64,000 nt of DNA from Meghimatium bilineatum (taxonomy: Eukaryota > Mollusca > Gastropoda > Stylommatophora > Philomycidae). The position numbers and the translations under genes are program-made. Numbering within the stretch: the stretch's first letter is position 1; every line of letters begins with the position of its first letter. This document shows, one piece after another, positions 54,580-64,000 of the stretch. Where the stretch lies: the NCBI GenBank assembly GCA_034231615.1, contig CM067316.1, forward strand, positions 62,395,353-62,459,352. The letters run 5' to 3'. Under the pieces are notes generated by a model, which saw only the letters and a program-made list of their open reading frames with translations, was not told the DNA's origin and did not search any database.

Positions 54580-54819
54580 TTCGATTTGTGTGTGTTATAT
54601 GTGTTGCCAGTGATTAGTAAAACTAAAACACCCTGTTCCAAGTATCGCTTATATTTTGTAGTAAGGTAAAGGTAGGTTCTATGGCAACAGACTGCCGTCG
54701 GGGATTCTAAAGTAGGTTAGGAATAAAATCACAAATCTACTTACTAACAACTAGGGCAAACCTCAGCTAAAACTTTTCCCAGTTTCCAAATTGACATCAA
54801 AGCTGCAACAGAATAATGC

Positions 54820-54966
54820 TGAATGTAACCACCAACGCTAATTCCGAGCATTTCTCCACCCACTCGCTTACACAGCGCTAGCGCGTGACGAGTGAGTCAT
54901 GATTAGCGAAATGTGGGTCACGTTTGCATTCAGGTGTGACGAACGTCAGTTTGCAAACTAGCACAG
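54820..54966 (+). promoter_or_regulatory. CpG-containing stretch with AP-1 site and splice-donor-like end (candidate 5' exon)
   Basis: Non-repetitive DNA with GCGCTAGCGCGTGACGAG, a perfect TGAGTCA AP-1 site at about 54892-54898, and CACAG/GTGAGT at 54962-54972, which would be a strong donor. There is no clear open frame. It could be an untranslated exon or an old promoter; the evidence is weak. Confidence 0.2.
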
Positions 54967-55129
54967 GTGAGTAGACTTAATAATATTAACAAGGATGGGA
55001 ACTGATGGGAAAATGTTTTAGGGATTGCTCATTTGGATCCTAGCCCATATATTAAAAGTGGTAAGTACATAAATGTAAAAACAAAATTGTTGAATATCAG
55101 TTTTACGTGCAACAATACACAGAATCGAC

Positions 55130-55155
55130 GTTTCGACCAAAAAGGTGTTCATCAA
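55130..55155 (-). ncRNA. Hammerhead-like core
   Basis: The minus strand reads TTGATGA, ACACC-TTTTT-GGTC, GAAAC and GTCG. Only the first base departs from CTGATGA. Stem II pairs ACC with GGT around a T loop. Confidence 0.5.
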
Positions 55156-55350
55156 GATAAGAACAGACAAATACAGAATAGGAACCACAAATTCCACCGG
55201 CGACTACATGTCATCCACGTGGGAGCTGACAGACCAGGAATGCAAGGACTAGTGGCGAGAACGATGGGAATGTCAATGTGAGTGGTTACATGTAGAAAAA
55301 ATATATAGTCTGATTATAAAATCAATCAACAAATGATCTTAAAGTAAAAT

Positions 55351-55500
55351 AATTTTAGCACCGCGTGCTACAACGTAAGCAAACAATTTGACAATTAACC
55401 TGTCTTCAAGATGGCGGGGGCCTATTTTAGTAGCAACGAAGATCCGGGTCGCGTCCTAATCATCTCCAGAAATATGTGGACACGTGCATATTGCGTAACC
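55351..55500 (+). repeat. Family G interspersed repeat with YY1-like motif
   Basis: Second copy of the repeat at 51177-51325, in the same orientation, including CAAGATGGCGG, GAAGATCCGGGTCG and CACGTG. It lacks the tRNA-like neighbour of the first copy. Confidence 0.75.
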
Positions 55501-55504
55501 AATT

Positions 55505-55960
55505 TTTTTTAAACCAAAAATTTCCCTTAGCACATGTTGAACTGCAAAATATTTATTTTCTTAAAGTAACATTTCTTAAAATAAAATTATGTTGGGGTCT
55601 GGTGTCACCACAAACTTCTAGGAAGTCCAAACATGACATTGAGTACTAGAAATAAATCCATAAAATGTGGGCCATCTCTTCCATTTTGTCCCCAGACCTC
55701 AGAAGTAAAGACCTCTGTACAGAAAGTAAACAAGACTTCATTCGTTAAGTTGTTTTTTTTAAAATTATTATTTGTAACTATTTATATACTTGTAGTCGCA
55801 GGTCAAAAAAGCCAAGACCGAACAACAAAATGCACGGAAATCATCAAAATCAGATTTCAGATCATGTTTTAATTTCTGTACACTTGTCTTTATACCGGAT
55901 ATTCTTCATGGTTTATGACTAGGCGTAATTTGGGGGAAAAATAATGAAGTTTTGCTTATC
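55505..55960. other. Unassigned AT-rich sequence
   Basis: A 79-residue frame at 55633-55872 has no recognisable domain. Confidence 0.35.
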
Positions 55961-55966
55961 GTTGTT

Positions 55967-56224
55967 TGTTCGTATCATTGGATGCTCGTATCATTGGATG
56001 TTCGTATCATTGGATGTTCGTATCATTGGATGCTCGTATCATTGGATGTTCGTATCATTGGATGTTCGTATCATTGGATGTTCGTATCATTGGATGTTCG
56101 TATCATTGGATGCTCGTATCATTGGATGCTCGTATCATTGGATGCTCGTATCATTGGATGCTCGTATCATTGGATGTTCGTATCATTGGATGCTCGTATC
56201 ATTGGATGCTCGTATCATTGGTTG
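55967..56224 (+). repeat. 16-bp minisatellite, 16 copies, open in three frames
   Basis: The unit is GTATCATTGGATGCTC/TTC. With a period not divisible by three and no stops, all plus-strand frames are open across it. These are not genes. Confidence 0.96.
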
Positions 56225-56464
56225 TTGTTGGGATTATCTCCTACTTCCTATGTACAATGCGGGGGGTGGGGGTGATGAGGGTGCGTCATCGAGAGCTTTA
56301 TTTCATCACAAAAGACTAACGTGTCAACGGTCGTGTTTGGGTTAGGCATAGAGTAGTAGTATTAGCTACAGGTACTATTCTTTGATCTCATGACCAATGT
56401 TGTCTCTTATTTATATGAAAGTACTCTACATTTACATGAAAGCACACTACATGTATGTGTCTGT

Positions 56465-56540
56465 ATCTCTCTCGCATAGTGGTTAGGCCGTTTGCCTTGT
56501 GCTCAAAAGGTCGAGGATTCCAATCCTTTCGCGGCGGAAT
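56465..56540 (+). repeat. tRNA-like SINE head
   Basis: TCGCATAGTGGTTAGGCCGT (box A-like) and GTCGAGGATTCCAATCCTTT (box B-like) are about 45 bases apart; GCGGCGGAATTG follows. It is the best tRNA-like candidate in the window, but acceptor pairing is poor. Confidence 0.55.
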
Positions 56541-56870
56541 TGTGAGATTTTTGAAGATCCTCGCTGAATACGGAGTGCCGTGTCGTTGAAAATAATGGTG
56601 TACTTATGCTGTAACCTAAGTACAATGAAAGTCAATCCTCCACGCCTTTTCATCGTCCTCCTAGTATGCAAGAGTTTCAACGCTGTAGAAAGAGGAAGTT
56701 GTACCCGTGCTGTTTTATTCCGTACGTTATTCTAGTATTCCTCATCCTTACACATAAATTATAATACAAAACATGGGTGTCCTACGAGAGCTGTCCAGGA
56801 CGCAAGGGCCTGTGCACTTATATGTAATCAAGTATTGTATGATTAACAGTGCAGGGGAGATTATTCTTGA

Positions 56871-56990
56871 TTAGAAACTGGCTTCACAGCATGCGGGACA
56901 TTCCCATAAGTGCTCCGCCCTCCGCTCCAGCAGCCATCCCAGTGTATGTAGACTCATAGTTCCGGTCAGGTGTTGATTGTGTGATCTTCG
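56871..56990 (-). mobile_element. Family C element: ORF tail ending in a CPxC motif
   Basis: The minus-strand frame ends NQHLTGTMSLHTLGWLLERR, AEHLWECPACCEASF, stop. It matches the three other copies across NQ-x-x-TGT and R-x-EHLW-x-CP-x-C. The frame is open upstream to 57278, but the part beyond about 57110 is antisense to a LINE. Confidence 0.6.
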
Positions 56991-57114
56991 GGACTTTCCA
57001 AAAAATTTATTTTTCCTCCCCTCACCTCTAGATACTCCCATTTCTAACATTCTCTGTATGTGTACGTTCTCAACCTCATTGACATCATCTGTATCTTGAA
57101 ATGAATTTATTACT

Positions 57115-57745
57115 GCCTTCATTAAATAGTGCAGTGCAGTCGAGATCAGGAGGAGAACAGCAATAGAGATGTCCAAATTAAAACAACTGAAAAAACTGGC
57201 ACGAGACAAACACGGGAGATAAGGTATGTTTGTTACGTACAAGTGTGTTCTCAGTGGCGACCTACGGCTGTGAAACATGGAAAATAAATAAAATCAAGAG
57301 AATAGAGGCTTTCGAAATGAAGTGATATAGAAGAGTCCTGAGAAATGAAGTGCTATAGAAGAGTCCTGAGAAATGAAGTGCTATAGAAGAGTCCTGAGAA
57401 ATGAAGTGCTATAGAAGAGTCCTGAGAATACCATGGACAACAAGAAATACCAACCAGGACGTGCTAAGCAAAATCAACATTCAAGAAGGTTGGTTTATAA
57501 ACAACATATTAACAAGGAAGTTAGGGTTTTTCTGTCATATGGAGAGATACATTGGCATGGGAAAAGTGTGTTGTAGTGGCGCTAGAAGACAGTAGAGGCA
57601 GAAGCCGACCTAGACGTCGCTGGGCAAGAGATATTCATGAATACATGCTCATGTTGCTAGAGGAAAAGGGACAACTTGCCAGAAACCGCGGGGATTTTAG
57701 GAGATTCATAAGGTAGACTGCGTTCTGGGAAGAATACGTCACATG
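57115..57745 (+). mobile_element. LINE ORF2 relic with an internal 28-bp array
   Basis: EIRRRTAIEMSKLKQLKKLA, CVLSVATYGCETWKINK, RIEAFEMK, then the array, CYRRVLRIPWTTRNTNQDVL, GRSRPRRRWARDIHEY and, at the end, GRIRHMT. The order is standard ORF2 after the RT domain. Stops and frameshifts are present. Confidence 0.82.
57318..57427 (+). repeat. 28-bp minisatellite, 4 copies, seeded in LINE ORF2
   Basis: The unit is AAATGAAGTGCTATAGAAGA plus GTCCTGAG, encoding EMKCYRRVLR, the F-E-M-W-x-YRR-ML block of ORF2. In-frame LINE sequence lies on both sides. Confidence 0.95.
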
Positions 57746-57749
57746 ACAC

Positions 57750-58380
57750 ATCATATTATTAACAGATCTGACATTGACAAGAAACACAATTCTCGTTCTA
57801 AACAAATAAATCTGCACTCCCTATTTGAATGACAACATTTAATCAAATTTAATGTCAGAATTAACACAAATCAAAAGTTCAGCAATAGGACATTTTTGAT
57901 TATAATGTTTGTCCGGACAATAGAACTTTGCACAAAATTGAAGCTAAATTCAACCGTCTCATCAAACATAAAGTACACACTAAATGATTACGTCATTGTG
58001 GAAATATTTTAAAACGTCAAATACTTTTTAATGGAACATGTTATAATAACAACGCTTAAAGTATATTCTGATTATTTTTAGTTAATCATGAAAGCTTATA
58101 TCATTGTCATTAACAACCGTGAATTTCGCAAGACTTGACAGATCTTAAGTCAAGCTACCCGTTGTTCTGGAGCCTTTTGACATGACACTGCGAAAATTAG
58201 ATAAATTGAACTGACGTGAATTCTCTATAAATTAAGGTATTTTTAGTTATCGCGTCCCAGTTAAAATATAGATTCTGCTAATTGAATAATTCATTTCAGA
58301 GCATCGATTCTCGTAACTGTATGATTCGGTTTGTGCTTGCAGTAATAGAACTGGAAGAACCGATCATTTCTGTGAATCTT
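57750..58380. other. Unassigned AT-rich sequence
   Basis: No gene or recognised repeat. Confidence 0.35.
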
Positions 58381-58810
58381 CCAACAGTGGCTTGGGCGTC
58401 TAGTCAGGGTGCAAATAATATGGTCACTGCCTTCTTTCCAGATATGTCGTAGAATGCGAATAAGGAAAGTTAAGGAGAGTAGGACAACCTGTTACTTATG
58501 AAAAATTCTTTATTGTCACATCTTGTCTTCTAAATTTCATACGTTTGTCTTCTTTCATATAATCTCTTCTAAATTTCATACGTTTGTCTTCTTTCATATA
58601 ATCTCTTCTAAATTTCATACGTTTGTCTTCTTTCATATAATCTCTTCTAAATTTCATACGTTTGTCTTCTTTCATATAATCCACGTGGATGATAAAGATA
58701 TGCAGACAAGCGTACATTGCACATTTGTCCTTTTGGGGCAAACTTCTAGATGACGGGGATTGCTATAAAATGTGTTATCACTGCGGATGTGTCAAGAAAT
58801 CTGAAGAATC
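58380..58810. mobile_element. Family D interspersed element, copy 3, with internal array
   Basis: TCTAGTCAGGGTGCAAATAA, CTTTCCAGATATGTCGTAGA, TTTGTCTTCTTTCATATAAT, GGATGATAAAGATATGCA, GTACATTGCACA, CTTCTAGATGAC and TATCACTGCGGATGTGTCAA follow the order of copies 1 and 2. The TTTGTCTTCT block is amplified at 58522-58682; the GGATGAT block, amplified in copy 1, is single here. Confidence 0.62.
58522..58682 (+). repeat. 39-bp minisatellite, 4 copies, inside family D
   Basis: The unit is TCTTCTAAATTTCATACGTT plus TGTCTTCTTTCATATAATC. The same element segment is duplicated, independently, at 11490-11555. Confidence 0.96.
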
Positions 58811-59865
58811 GTTAGCTAGTTAGCCGAGACTCTTGCCGAGGTAGTTGCAACATGAAGTAACACCTCTACGCCCGGTGAGCACTGTTGAGCTGCCTTAGGA
58901 AATGGAAGTCCCAGAAACCATTGGAGGACGGCAGTAGTGAACGCAACCGTCATCCTCACACGGATAAATTCAGTCGTTCACCCTTTGTAGTTAAAGACAA
59001 ACCAAACACTTGCCACATTAACCCCAATCAAATTTCTGACTGGGCGTACCATATTTTGCAAATTTTTAAATGCTGGGCCCTATGTGTCGTAATATAACCA
59101 ACTCGCACTCACGTCTACAGTTAAAGAGCTCTTCTGGTAATGATGAGAGTAATCTCCTACTTAATCCAATCAGCATACGCGCAGAACAATCACGTGATCA
59201 CAATTACATCATCCTCTGCAGTGTTCTCAGATATCAATTGATTAGTTTCATACAGGCTCACGATGATGTTTCTTAGGTCGATATGATATTTTGATTAATA
59301 TTATTGTGTCCTTGTCTCACGAAAAAGTTCTACTCATTTCCCGATTGTTTCCCCCACAATTCATTGTCTAGGCCAGGGTAAAACATTATCGACGTGGAAT
59401 CCTCGATGTGTTTCCAGCACGCAAGACGTTGCGACACACCCAGCTTAGCAAACAGTGAGGTCTGATAACAACACCAATGCGTCTTGTACATTTATACAGC
59501 ATCAACAAACTCCCTTTTAAGTCCAGGTCGGTGTCTACACCTATTGATCACTTCCGATGTTTATCCAAAAATCCATTATTTAATTTTTGCTGTAACGCCC
59601 ACCACTTCGCCTACTGTAAAACCAATGTTTCTCAAAGTGGGACATACATAATCATCTGGGGGACATCGGAGACTTGAAGGATGCCATGGAGAGAATTTTT
59701 GAAATGGGAAAGGGGGGGGGTGTCCCTTACACACATTCGTCCAAAAGACGGCAGCCACTTGAACGATAAACAATAATTGTAGCTATTGTCTATCCCCATG
59801 TGAATAATGGTTGATCGTATCCACACTTGCTGTTAATCGTAGGGGTGGGACTTTAAGCTGTCGTT
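58811..59865. other. Unassigned sequence
   Basis: Short frames only. At about 59618 a TGTTTCTCAAAGTGGGACA motif recalls hAT-type ends, but no matching partner was confirmed. Confidence 0.35.
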
Positions 59866-59867
59866 TC

Positions 59868-60045
59868 AAGGCCAGATGTGTCGCTGTGGTGCATTTAGTC
59901 CATGTTTGTTCAAGGTTATCCTGTTTTTTATCCACCGTTTTCTTGTCTACCTTTGTCTCTACGCCCGGATATTCTTTCTTTATATGTTCTTACTAGTATT
60001 TGGTTTGGGTTCATTTTCATTAGGTGATTGAACCATTTTCATAAT
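59868..60045 (-). mobile_element. LINE ORF2 C-terminal tail, minus strand
   Basis: The minus strand reads KWFNHLMKMNPNQILVRTYK then ERISGRRDKGRQE, the WF-x-HLM-x-MNP and GRRDKGRQ blocks of ORF2. Same tail type as 38680-38885. Confidence 0.78.
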
Positions 60046-60559
60046 AATAATAGTATCTATAAAACTTAAAAATCCCTCTTCTGCTTTCAGCATCTGCGGT
60101 CATGTTATATTGTCAGGTCAGCCGTCAGGGCGAAGTCCACTGTCTTCCCCAGGTCAGAGCGGCTGCCCCGTAGCATTTGTCTCAAATCTGTATCCTCTGA
60201 CCAGGTCCGCTTTCTCTTTGTATATTTTTAAAAGCCGTGGCTTTGGCAACATGTGCAGAGAGTCAATGGTCCTTTCTATTCATCAAGGGTCTATGGAAGA
60301 AATATTGACACAAAAGTTGACCACAGGTAAAAAGGTTGAGGATCACTGATGTAGACATAACCACTGACATAATGAAAGATAATTCTATTAAAAGATAATC
60401 CAGTAATTTGTGCAGTGTATGAGACTGCGCCCTGACAGAAGGCTCCAAGAATGTCGTACAGGCGTGTCCACTGACAGCAGATGGTGAACATGTTAAAGAA
60501 ATTATCAGATAACATCTGCAATCAATCAAGTATCAGGTGACATCTTCAATCAATCAAGT

Positions 60560-60775
60560 GCCATGTCGATTGACGGAGGAGATCATGTTTCTCCACAACT
60601 CTCTGTCTCTTATTAATATGCTCAGTTGGTGACATTCTCTCGTGCCATAGTGACAACCCATCCAGCAACTTCTCTCGTGCCACAGTGACAACCCATCCTC
60701 TCGTGGGTTACATGGGTTCTCTCGTGCCACAGGGACAAGAGAGCAACTTCTCTCTTCCTCTATCCCTTGATCTTT
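60560..60775 (-). mobile_element. LINE ORF2 C-terminal tail, minus strand, with tandem block
   Basis: The minus strand has LLDGLSLWHERMSPTEHI, then in another frame IRDRELWRNMISSVNRHGT. The RELWR-x-M...RHGT end matches 48605-49135. The TCTCTCGTGCCACAGTGACA segment is repeated three to four times with irregular spacing (60630-60770). Confidence 0.72.
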
Positions 60776-60789
60776 CCGCTGTTTACTAA

Positions 60790-60940
60790 ATGTTCAGGGG
60801 ACGACCCAGACGAAGACGGATAGATTACATCATAGAAATACTAGAACTCCAAGGCTGCACTATGGCAGCAGCATCACAACTAGCCAAAGAAAAAAGATCT
60901 CGGCTGCCCATGACGCCTAGCGGCACACATGTATAAGACA
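60790..60940 (+). mobile_element. LINE ORF2 C-terminal tail
   Basis: FRGRPRRRRIDYIIEILELQ, then TMAAASQLAKEKRSRLP and a stop: the GRPR-x-RW-x-D...A-x-x-LA-x-x-R pattern of LINE ORF2 ends. Confidence 0.65.
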
Positions 60941-61007
60941 AGACAAGATAAGACTAAATGTTCAAGATATTGTCATCAACTGCCCTAAACAACTTGTCTG
61001 TCTGCTT

Positions 61008-61262
61008 CTTTTCCTTATACATTCGTTCTCAAACTCCTGCAGATTAAGAGGATGTAGTCCGGAGAACAAAATGCTTTGTGTCATTGGTGGCAACTGTGCT
61101 GTGATATCTCCGCCTTTGTGCCTGACACGTCCGACTTCAGGCATGATGTCTGGGTCACTATGAAGTTACACGGGTTGGCGCAGTCAATTCTACCCCATAA
61201 CCTCTTTAGTCACCTTTTGCAACATGCATGAAAGTCAGTGTTGATATCCCCCCCCCCTCCTT
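61008..61262 (+). mobile_element. Family A interspersed repeat, near full length
   Basis: CATTCGTTCTCAAACTCCTG, CAGATTAAGAGGATGTAGTC, GTGATATCTCCGCC, CTGACACGTCCGACTTCAGG and ACCTCTTTAGTCACCTTTTG-CAACATGCATG follow the family on the plus strand. Confidence 0.82.
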
Positions 61263-61264
61263 TT

Positions 61265-61985
61265 TCAGGCCCCATCAAAATAGAACAAGCCTGCATATAA
61301 GTTTTGTTATAATGTGTCTTTTTAGATATGCTAAACGTGTCATCTTAGCGGATGTTTCAAACTAAAACATCATCAACAAACCCATAGCCCTTCAGAGCCG
61401 TAGTGATGTCACTTTGGAAACAACACAAACATTTCGCCATGCCTCTTTGTTATCAGTTCCTTGTTTGAGTGTGAAGAATCTTACCCCTGTTCAGTCTTTA
61501 ATATTATCAATCCATACTTTTCTCAAACATCAGAACTATCTTAATGTAGTTGTGATGGCCTTTCCATCCATGTTTGTGAGAGATGGATCCACCCGAGTCA
61601 TTGTGAATATTTGAAACAAAGTAAATGACAAGAAATTTGGTTAGAGTATTGCAAAAGTAGACATAAAACAATAAACATAAAATTGAGAGCGAAACTGCAC
61701 GTGCGATGATGCAACATATATCTAAAAATATCTGCACGTGAAGCGACCTTTGCCAATGGCGTCATTATACGTCTATTTTGGGATATAAATAAAATGGAAG
61801 AACGTGTGTCTGTCAGTTTTACAGATGCATAAAAATGGATACTGCAACATCTGTAAGATTAAAGTAATAAATGTGTTTGCTATCATTGGATGCCGTGCTG
61901 GTGAAAGCTAGCATGGATCTTTTTTCACAAAACATGGAATTTCAGAAGTGACTATCTATCTATCCACCTTTGATGTTTTCTTTCA
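61265..61985. other. Unassigned sequence
   Basis: No gene or recognised repeat. Confidence 0.35.
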
Positions 61986-61987
61986 GT

Positions 61988-62435
61988 AAAACAATACTGC
62001 AGGGAACTGTTGAAGATGAAAGAGGCAGGGGACGACAAATTAAAAGTATGGATAGCCAACATCAAGGACTGGGATGACAAGATATTTTCCTTACTCGTCC
62101 ACATCGTTGACGATATAAATCGCTGAAGGGATTGAACGAATGAGCGTGAGTCAATAACGGGAATTGGGGGTGAGGACGGATGTGGTCCGTAGAGAACACC
62201 TGACAAAGATTTCAAAAAGAGCAATGAACCAACATAGAACCGGAACCATGAGCCGTTATACCCTGAGAGATTTACTGAAGCGGAGATCTGAGCACCTATG
62301 GACGTGTCCGGTGTGTGAAGAGGATAATCAAAATACCTAATACCTAATCTCTGAAGAATTATGTATGTTGCTGCATCCAATGCCTACCCCTACGTCCCTG
62401 ACGGGTTACGGGTTTACAGATAGCTAGATCTATCC
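61988..62435 (+). mobile_element. LINE ORF2 tail interrupted by a family C insertion
   Basis: AAAACAATACTGCAGGGAAC, GACAAATTAAAAGTATGGAT and CATCAAGGACTGGGATGAC match the LINE tail at 2242-2506 (KTILQGT, GRQIK, NIK-x-W). The match resumes after 62350 with GCATCCAATGCCTACCCCTACG and GACGGGTTACGGGTTTA. The gap is filled by family C. Confidence 0.8.
62129..62350 (+). mobile_element. Family C element with target-site duplication
   Basis: It is inserted into a LINE tail with CTGAAG at both junctions (62123-62128 and 62351-62356). The open frame at its end reads LTKISKRAMNQHRTGTMSRY, LRDLLKRRSEHLWTCPVCEE and NT-stop, followed by CTAATACCTAATCT. The clean insertion shows family C is mobile; the A/T-rich tail suggests retroposition. 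Confidence 0.7.
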
Positions 62436-62479
62436 CCGTATACTGAGTTGTGCATGACACCAAGTTATAATTGAATCAG

Positions 62480-62580
62480 CTATGAAATACGCGGATATTG
62501 CAGCCACGCTGTAAATAGCGACAATGCATTCCGTTTTCATGAAAACAGCCTGCTAGCACGCAGGAGCTTGAGAAAGAAGA
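62480..62580 (-). mobile_element. Family A interspersed repeat fragment
   Basis: GCGGATATTGCAGC, GCTGTAAATAGCGACAATGC, ATTCCGTTTTC and CAGGAGCTTGAGAAAGAAGA are in reverse family A order. Confidence 0.6.
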
Positions 62581-62605
62581 TCCCAGTGATATGGCTTCCT
62601 AGTCA

Positions 62606-62690
62606 GATAGTCCAGTGCGGTTTATTCGCGTCAGATAGTCCAGTGCGGTTTATGCGTGTCAGATAGCCCAGTGCGGTTTATGCGCATGTG
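62606..62690 (+). repeat. 28-bp minisatellite, 3 copies
   Basis: The unit is CAGATAGTCCAGTGCGGTTT plus ATGCGTGT. Confidence 0.93.
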
Positions 62691-63845
62691 GCCCAACACA
62701 TCCAATTTTAACGTGGAATTTTTGAAGTGCTTCGAAATTTTAGGATTGAATTTATTGTACTTGAATTTTTCCATCCCTCTGTCAACAACTGGAAAAGTCT
62801 TTATATTTATATTCAGTGTCAGACTGACCAGTGTCCTAGATTTCCGGATGGTGAGCGCGCGTTCTTGTTCTGTGAAGTTAACCGCGATCAGCATAGAGTA
62901 CAATATAAATGTTATGTATTTTAACTTTCGTTGTTTGACCCATGTTAATAATTAAAGACCAGCTCTAACTTCAAAAAACGAGCTAGATTTGTTCCAGTAG
63001 ATATTCAACGCTGGTGCTTCAAATATTACATATATAAAAGATATTATACTCTGGTGCATGGAATTAATATATATAATCAATTTTTCTGGATGTTGTATTC
63101 CACGCCTACTGCTTACATTTGGGGACTTCCCGTAGAATGGGAGATAATTATGTCTTCTTGTTCACCATCCCCCTGCTACAATTTGGGAACTTCCAATAAA
63201 CTAAATAGGCGCGTGCATTACGTGTGGGAAATGAGTATACCTTTGTGCGGGCGAAGAGTTCACGAACCCACACAATGCCGGCTTTTTTTAATTTTTCGTT
63301 TTTTTTTATCGCGTGCCATTAGGTTGAAGGTTTGGAAGTGGAACTAGGTCACAAGGTCAAAGTTGAGTTCTTATGTCTGCATTTTTTCCTTGTTACCTTT
63401 CCAAAGCTGAGAGGAGCCGTAACATTATCACTTCAATTCCCTGTGGTGCACAGGTATGTCGGTTATACTTTACCTTATGTGCTTTTTTTATATGTACTCA
63501 TTGAGTTTATTAGTTCAGCACAGATCAGACCCGTGGTTAACGAGGGGAGGAAGTTTGAGGTGTTTAACTAACCCCAGTCCCCCTTAGCACATCAGAACAT
63601 GACTTACAGTGACGTGATATCCCCATTATAACAATTTGGTCCGGACACAAGTTCATATAATATTATTATATTCATATTATAAATATGACAATTCATATTT
63701 GTATATATAAATTTTCAAATGTATAATTTTACTCTCGTAATAAGGAAAATGGTTGCTTCAAAGAAATACACACTGCCAAGATGCAGTATTAACATGAATA
63801 GTGCAAACTCAAATCTAGTGAAACATTTCTTGACATCATTATAGC
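62691..63845. other. Unassigned sequence
   Basis: Several overlapping short frames (62631-62955, 63054-63571) show no domain. GGGGACTTCCCGTAGAATGG and ACAATTTGGGAACTTCCAAT hint at a weak duplication near 63120 and 63180. Confidence 0.35.
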
Positions 63846-63847
63846 AT

Positions 63848-64000
63848 CAGGTAACCAGTGCTCTAATGAGATTAAGAGCAGGGTAGCAACCAGTGCTCCA
63901 ATAAAATTAAGCGCAGGATAGCACAAGCCAAATCAACATTTCAACGTTGGAATACATTCTGTGCAATGAAGTGATATCAATGCAAGTTCAAGTGTTAGGA
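63848..64000 (+). mobile_element. LINE ORF2 fragment at right edge, with a two-copy tandem
   Basis: KIKRRIAQAKSTFQRWNTFC matches EVKRRIVMAKSTFNDM of the LINE at 52745-53745. The segment just before it, AACCAGTGCTCTAATGAGAT and TAAGAGCAGGGTAGC, is present twice (about 39 bp each), again at an ORF2 position. It runs off the window. Confidence 0.65.

Noticed and set aside
56871-57278. A single 135-residue minus-strand gene
   Set aside because: Only the C-terminal part (family C) is conserved; the upstream half is antisense to a LINE, so the frame is a chance fusion.
59617-60355. hAT-type transposon
   Set aside because: TTTCTCAAA and GAGGATCACTG motifs resemble hAT ends, but terminal repeats match poorly, there is no 8-bp duplication, and a LINE relic lies inside.

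Overview
The window looks like repeat-dominated nuclear DNA from an animal, most likely an invertebrate. It is AT-rich, has no dense gene array or operon, and carries many 5'-truncated non-LTR retrotransposon (LINE) tails, tRNA-like SINE-style heads, MITE-like elements and an exceptional load of minisatellites. A marine invertebrate such as a mollusc is my guess from the style of the repeats; the sequence does not prove it.

I find one host gene that I can support. A promoter with E-box, CRE-like half-sites and a TATA box (about 42.9-43.05 kb) precedes a first coding exon at 43159-43376. It encodes the start of a ubiquitin-like domain that resembles midnolin/Stuxnet and ends at a strong splice donor. 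I could not find its later exons, so either the first intron is long or the gene leaves the window. The rest is repeat or unassigned.

Layout: 0-4 kb, LINE tails and two minisatellites; 4.2-7.1 kb, a hammerhead-like sequence, a purine-rich stretch and a 35-bp array; 7.3-13.4 kb, two copies of an interspersed element (family D) with arrays, plus several other arrays; 13.5-19.6 kb, LINE relics and arrays; 19.8-21 kb, a decayed coding relic; 21-25.4 kb, dispersed repeats and arrays; 25.49-29.82 kb, a LINE tail split by 71 exact 57-bp units; 29.8-42 kb, arrays, LINE tails and family A elements; 42.8-43.4 kb, the host exon; 44-48 kb, arrays and a MITE; 48.5-53.8 kb, LINEs nested in or carrying arrays, including a reverse transcriptase with its YADD motif; 54-64 kb, further arrays, LINE tails and dispersed repeats.

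The main theme is that minisatellites and mobile elements are entangled in both directions. Many arrays are amplified pieces of a mobile element, with the element continuing on one or both sides of the array (25702-29763, 32779-33117, 36259-36448, 37786-38066, 50159-50440, 57318-57427 and three family D copies). Conversely, two truncated LINEs landed inside older arrays and left 12-bp target-site duplications (2242-2506 and 48605-49135). A second theme is a set of eight hammerhead-ribozyme-like cores with near-constant 24-26 nt spacing, probably left by Penelope-like elements or related retroelements.
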